Source of the DNA: Nemertoderma westbladi
Taxonomy: Eukaryota; Xenacoelomorpha; Nemertodermatida; Nemertodermatidae
Assembly (NCBI GenBank): GCA_032718475.1
Contig: JAUCBJ010005647.1
Location: 1-53,957, forward strand
DNA: 53,957 nucleotides
Reading direction: 5' to 3'
Part shown: positions 52,745 through 53,957 of the stretch, in pieces
How positions within the stretch are numbered: the stretch's first letter is position 1
Layout of the letters: each line of letters opens with the position of its first letter
Program-made: the position numbers and the translations under genes
Notes under the pieces: model-generated
Database searches by the model: none
What the model was told of the DNA's origin: nothing
The model's input: the letters and a program-made list of their open reading frames with translations, nothing else

Positions 52745-53957
52745 ATGTCTGACACTCAGCAAAACCTGTCAGACAGTCTGATCGATACAACTATCTGTGA
52801 TTCAGATAGGAGTGTGGAGCGAATAAGAAAGGAGTTCGGCTCACCTCCTACTGTAAAAAAGGTCATCCCTCCAGTAGTATCAGACCCTAGGCTAGTCCAC
52901 CATAGGTCCATCATAGGCACTCGGGCACAGGTAAAACGGGACCAAATGGCAGTTGTCCTATCGCAGCAACATCTTGGTCAAGAACCTACTTCCCAGCGAC
53001 CCGATAGCTCCAGCAGTTCGGATACTGTAGAGCTGACTCCCGAACATGGAGTGCAGATGGCTGATACAGTCTACTCGGACCCCCTTCTTACTCTTCCTGC
53101 TGCAGTGCTAACTACTATATTCATTGCGGTGGAGGAACATCAAGCCGACTGGGCGAAGAATAAGCGAGCGACCCAAGATAATTACGCAGGATACGCCAGG
53201 GAAGAATTGATATCTATTGTTGAATCACAATGGAACTTTCCCGGACTCGGACTTCCGTTGGATCTGTCCGAGGCTACTTGGGAAGATATACACAGGATGG
53301 GAGTGGCTAAAGATACAATGGATCCAGCTGTTTGGAAGAGGTCGGCAGCAGGATATGTGCAGGGATTCTTCGGATCTTTGGATCGATTGGAAGAACAACT
53401 GTTTCGACAACCTCACGGACCTCAAGAGCAGGAAGAGCTGCTATATCAAATACGCGAAAGAACCCTACGCATACGACTAATCCTCTCAGCCTTTGAGGAA
53501 ACTTCCAAAAGAAGACAGGACACGTCGCTGCAGGTTGCTGTCAAAACTTGGCTACATCGGGTAGATCTCAAAGTACAGGAAACGGCCCGGTGGAAATCCC
53601 AGCTGGCTGAGAGATCAACTTATGAAGAACCAACTGATGTCACCCTTTCTCAAGCGGAAAGCGAAGAGGCCGCCGAGAAACCGCGAACTAGAGACGCTAT
53701 CGACATTTATTTGTCCGACTATCAGCGATTCCTAGGAGACGAAGAGTTGAGGAGACGGCTGTCTGGACTTTCCCCTAATAGTGAAGGAACCAAGCTTGTA
53801 TTGGACTCAATCGATGCCGAAATGTTAGCTGCAAACCAAGCTGAATGTGATGAAAAACTCCGTCTCACTAGAGTCCGAGAAGAACAAATAAAGAAAAGAA
53901 GGATAGAGGAACAAAAGGCGGCGGCTATGGCAGATGCAGAAGCAGAAAGAAAAGCAG
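52745..53957 (+). CDS. Gag of the family B element (partial, open to the window end)
   Basis: ATG 52745 opens frame 2, which has no stop through the last base, about 404 residues. It starts MSDTQQNLSDSL, like the minus-strand copy. Conserved blocks: RSIIGTRAQVKRDQ, WNFPGLGLPLDLSEATWEDI, WKRSAAGYVQGFFGSL, RIRLILSAFEETSKRRQDTS and IDIYLSDYQRFLGDEELRRR. The end is a Lys/Glu/Ala coiled coil (ERKA...), where the minus-strand copy has its eight-residue repeats. No domain name is certain. Position after LTR and leader, and lack of enzymatic motifs, make it gag. Unlike the copy at 31-33 kb it is undamaged as far as seen. Confidence 0.8.
   Translation, partial: MSDTQQNLSDSLIDTTICDSDRSVERIRKEFGSPPTVKKVIPPVVSDPRLVHHRSIIGTRAQVKRDQMAVVLSQQHLGQEPTSQRPDSSSSSDTVELTPEHGVQMADTVYSDPLLTLPAAVLTTIFIAVEEHQADWAKNKRATQDNYAGYAREELISIVESQWNFPGLGLPLDLSEATWEDIHRMGVAKDTMDPAVWKRSAAGYVQGFFGSLDRLEEQLFRQPHGPQEQEELLYQIRERTLRIRLILSAFEETSKRRQDTSLQVAVKTWLHRVDLKVQETARWKSQLAERSTYEEPTDVTLSQAESEEAAEKPRTRDAIDIYLSDYQRFLGDEELRRRLSGLSPNSEGTKLVLDSIDAEMLAANQAECDEKLRLTRVREEQIKKRRIEEQKAAAMADAEAERKA

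Larger units (their letters stand above)
49359..53957 (+). mobile_element. LTR retroelement family B, 5' part (runs off the window)
   Basis: It consists of a 5' LTR (49359-50563), a leader of 2.18 kb (50564-52744) and an open gag from 52745. Its LTR matches the 3' LTR at 3047-4256. The remainder (pol, post-pol ORF, 3' LTR) should lie beyond 53957. Confidence 0.85.

Overview
This window is eukaryotic DNA from an animal, most likely a marine invertebrate. It has spliced exons of a secreted PAN-like gene, BEL/Pao-type and other LTR retroelements, a CR1/jockey-group non-LTR element, piggyBac-like elements, miniature inverted-repeat elements, satellites and many homopolymer tracts. I cannot name the species. 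There are no bacterial operons. Almost every recognisable gene is, or is interrupted by, a mobile element.

Layout. 1-4256: 3' end of a plus-strand LTR element (family B), with a post-pol ORF (exonuclease-like plus zinc knuckles) and its 3' LTR. 4751-6209: two phase-1 exons of a secreted PAN/apple-like gene. 7096-10565: minus-strand, internally deleted BEL-type element carrying part of gag. 11653-30681: a zinc-finger tyrosine recombinase gene broken open twice, first by a 1.44-kb inverted-repeat transposon (12636-14075, 6-bp target duplication), then by a complete 14.7-kb BEL/Pao element (14196-28882, 5-bp target duplication). That BEL element has a MITE inside its 3' LTR. 31016-37628: minus-strand relative of family B (gag, leader, LTR), whose LTR is interrupted by a piggyBac-like element (35574-37115). 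37629-39468: 3' end of another BEL-type element. 40076-44072: a LINE with ORF1 and a frameshifted ORF2, cut off at its 3' end. 44.1-48.3 kb: motif clusters, a 41-bp satellite of about 50 units and a 21-bp minisatellite. 49359-end: 5' LTR, long leader and open gag of a family B element that runs off the window.

How it fits together. Removing the two insertions and one copy of each target duplication leaves the recombinase reading frame continuous across both junctions. It then runs from a 12-residue acidic repeat through two C2H2-type fingers, a catalytic domain with R, K, R, H and Y, a second 10-residue repeat and a SANT-like tail. The gene also carries one frameshift and one in-frame stop. 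The BEL element encodes gag and pol and, after integrase, an extra ORF pair (exonuclease-like fold, then three zinc knuckles). The same kind of ORF is found in the distinct family B, so this accessory module may be a shared, under-described feature of these elements.
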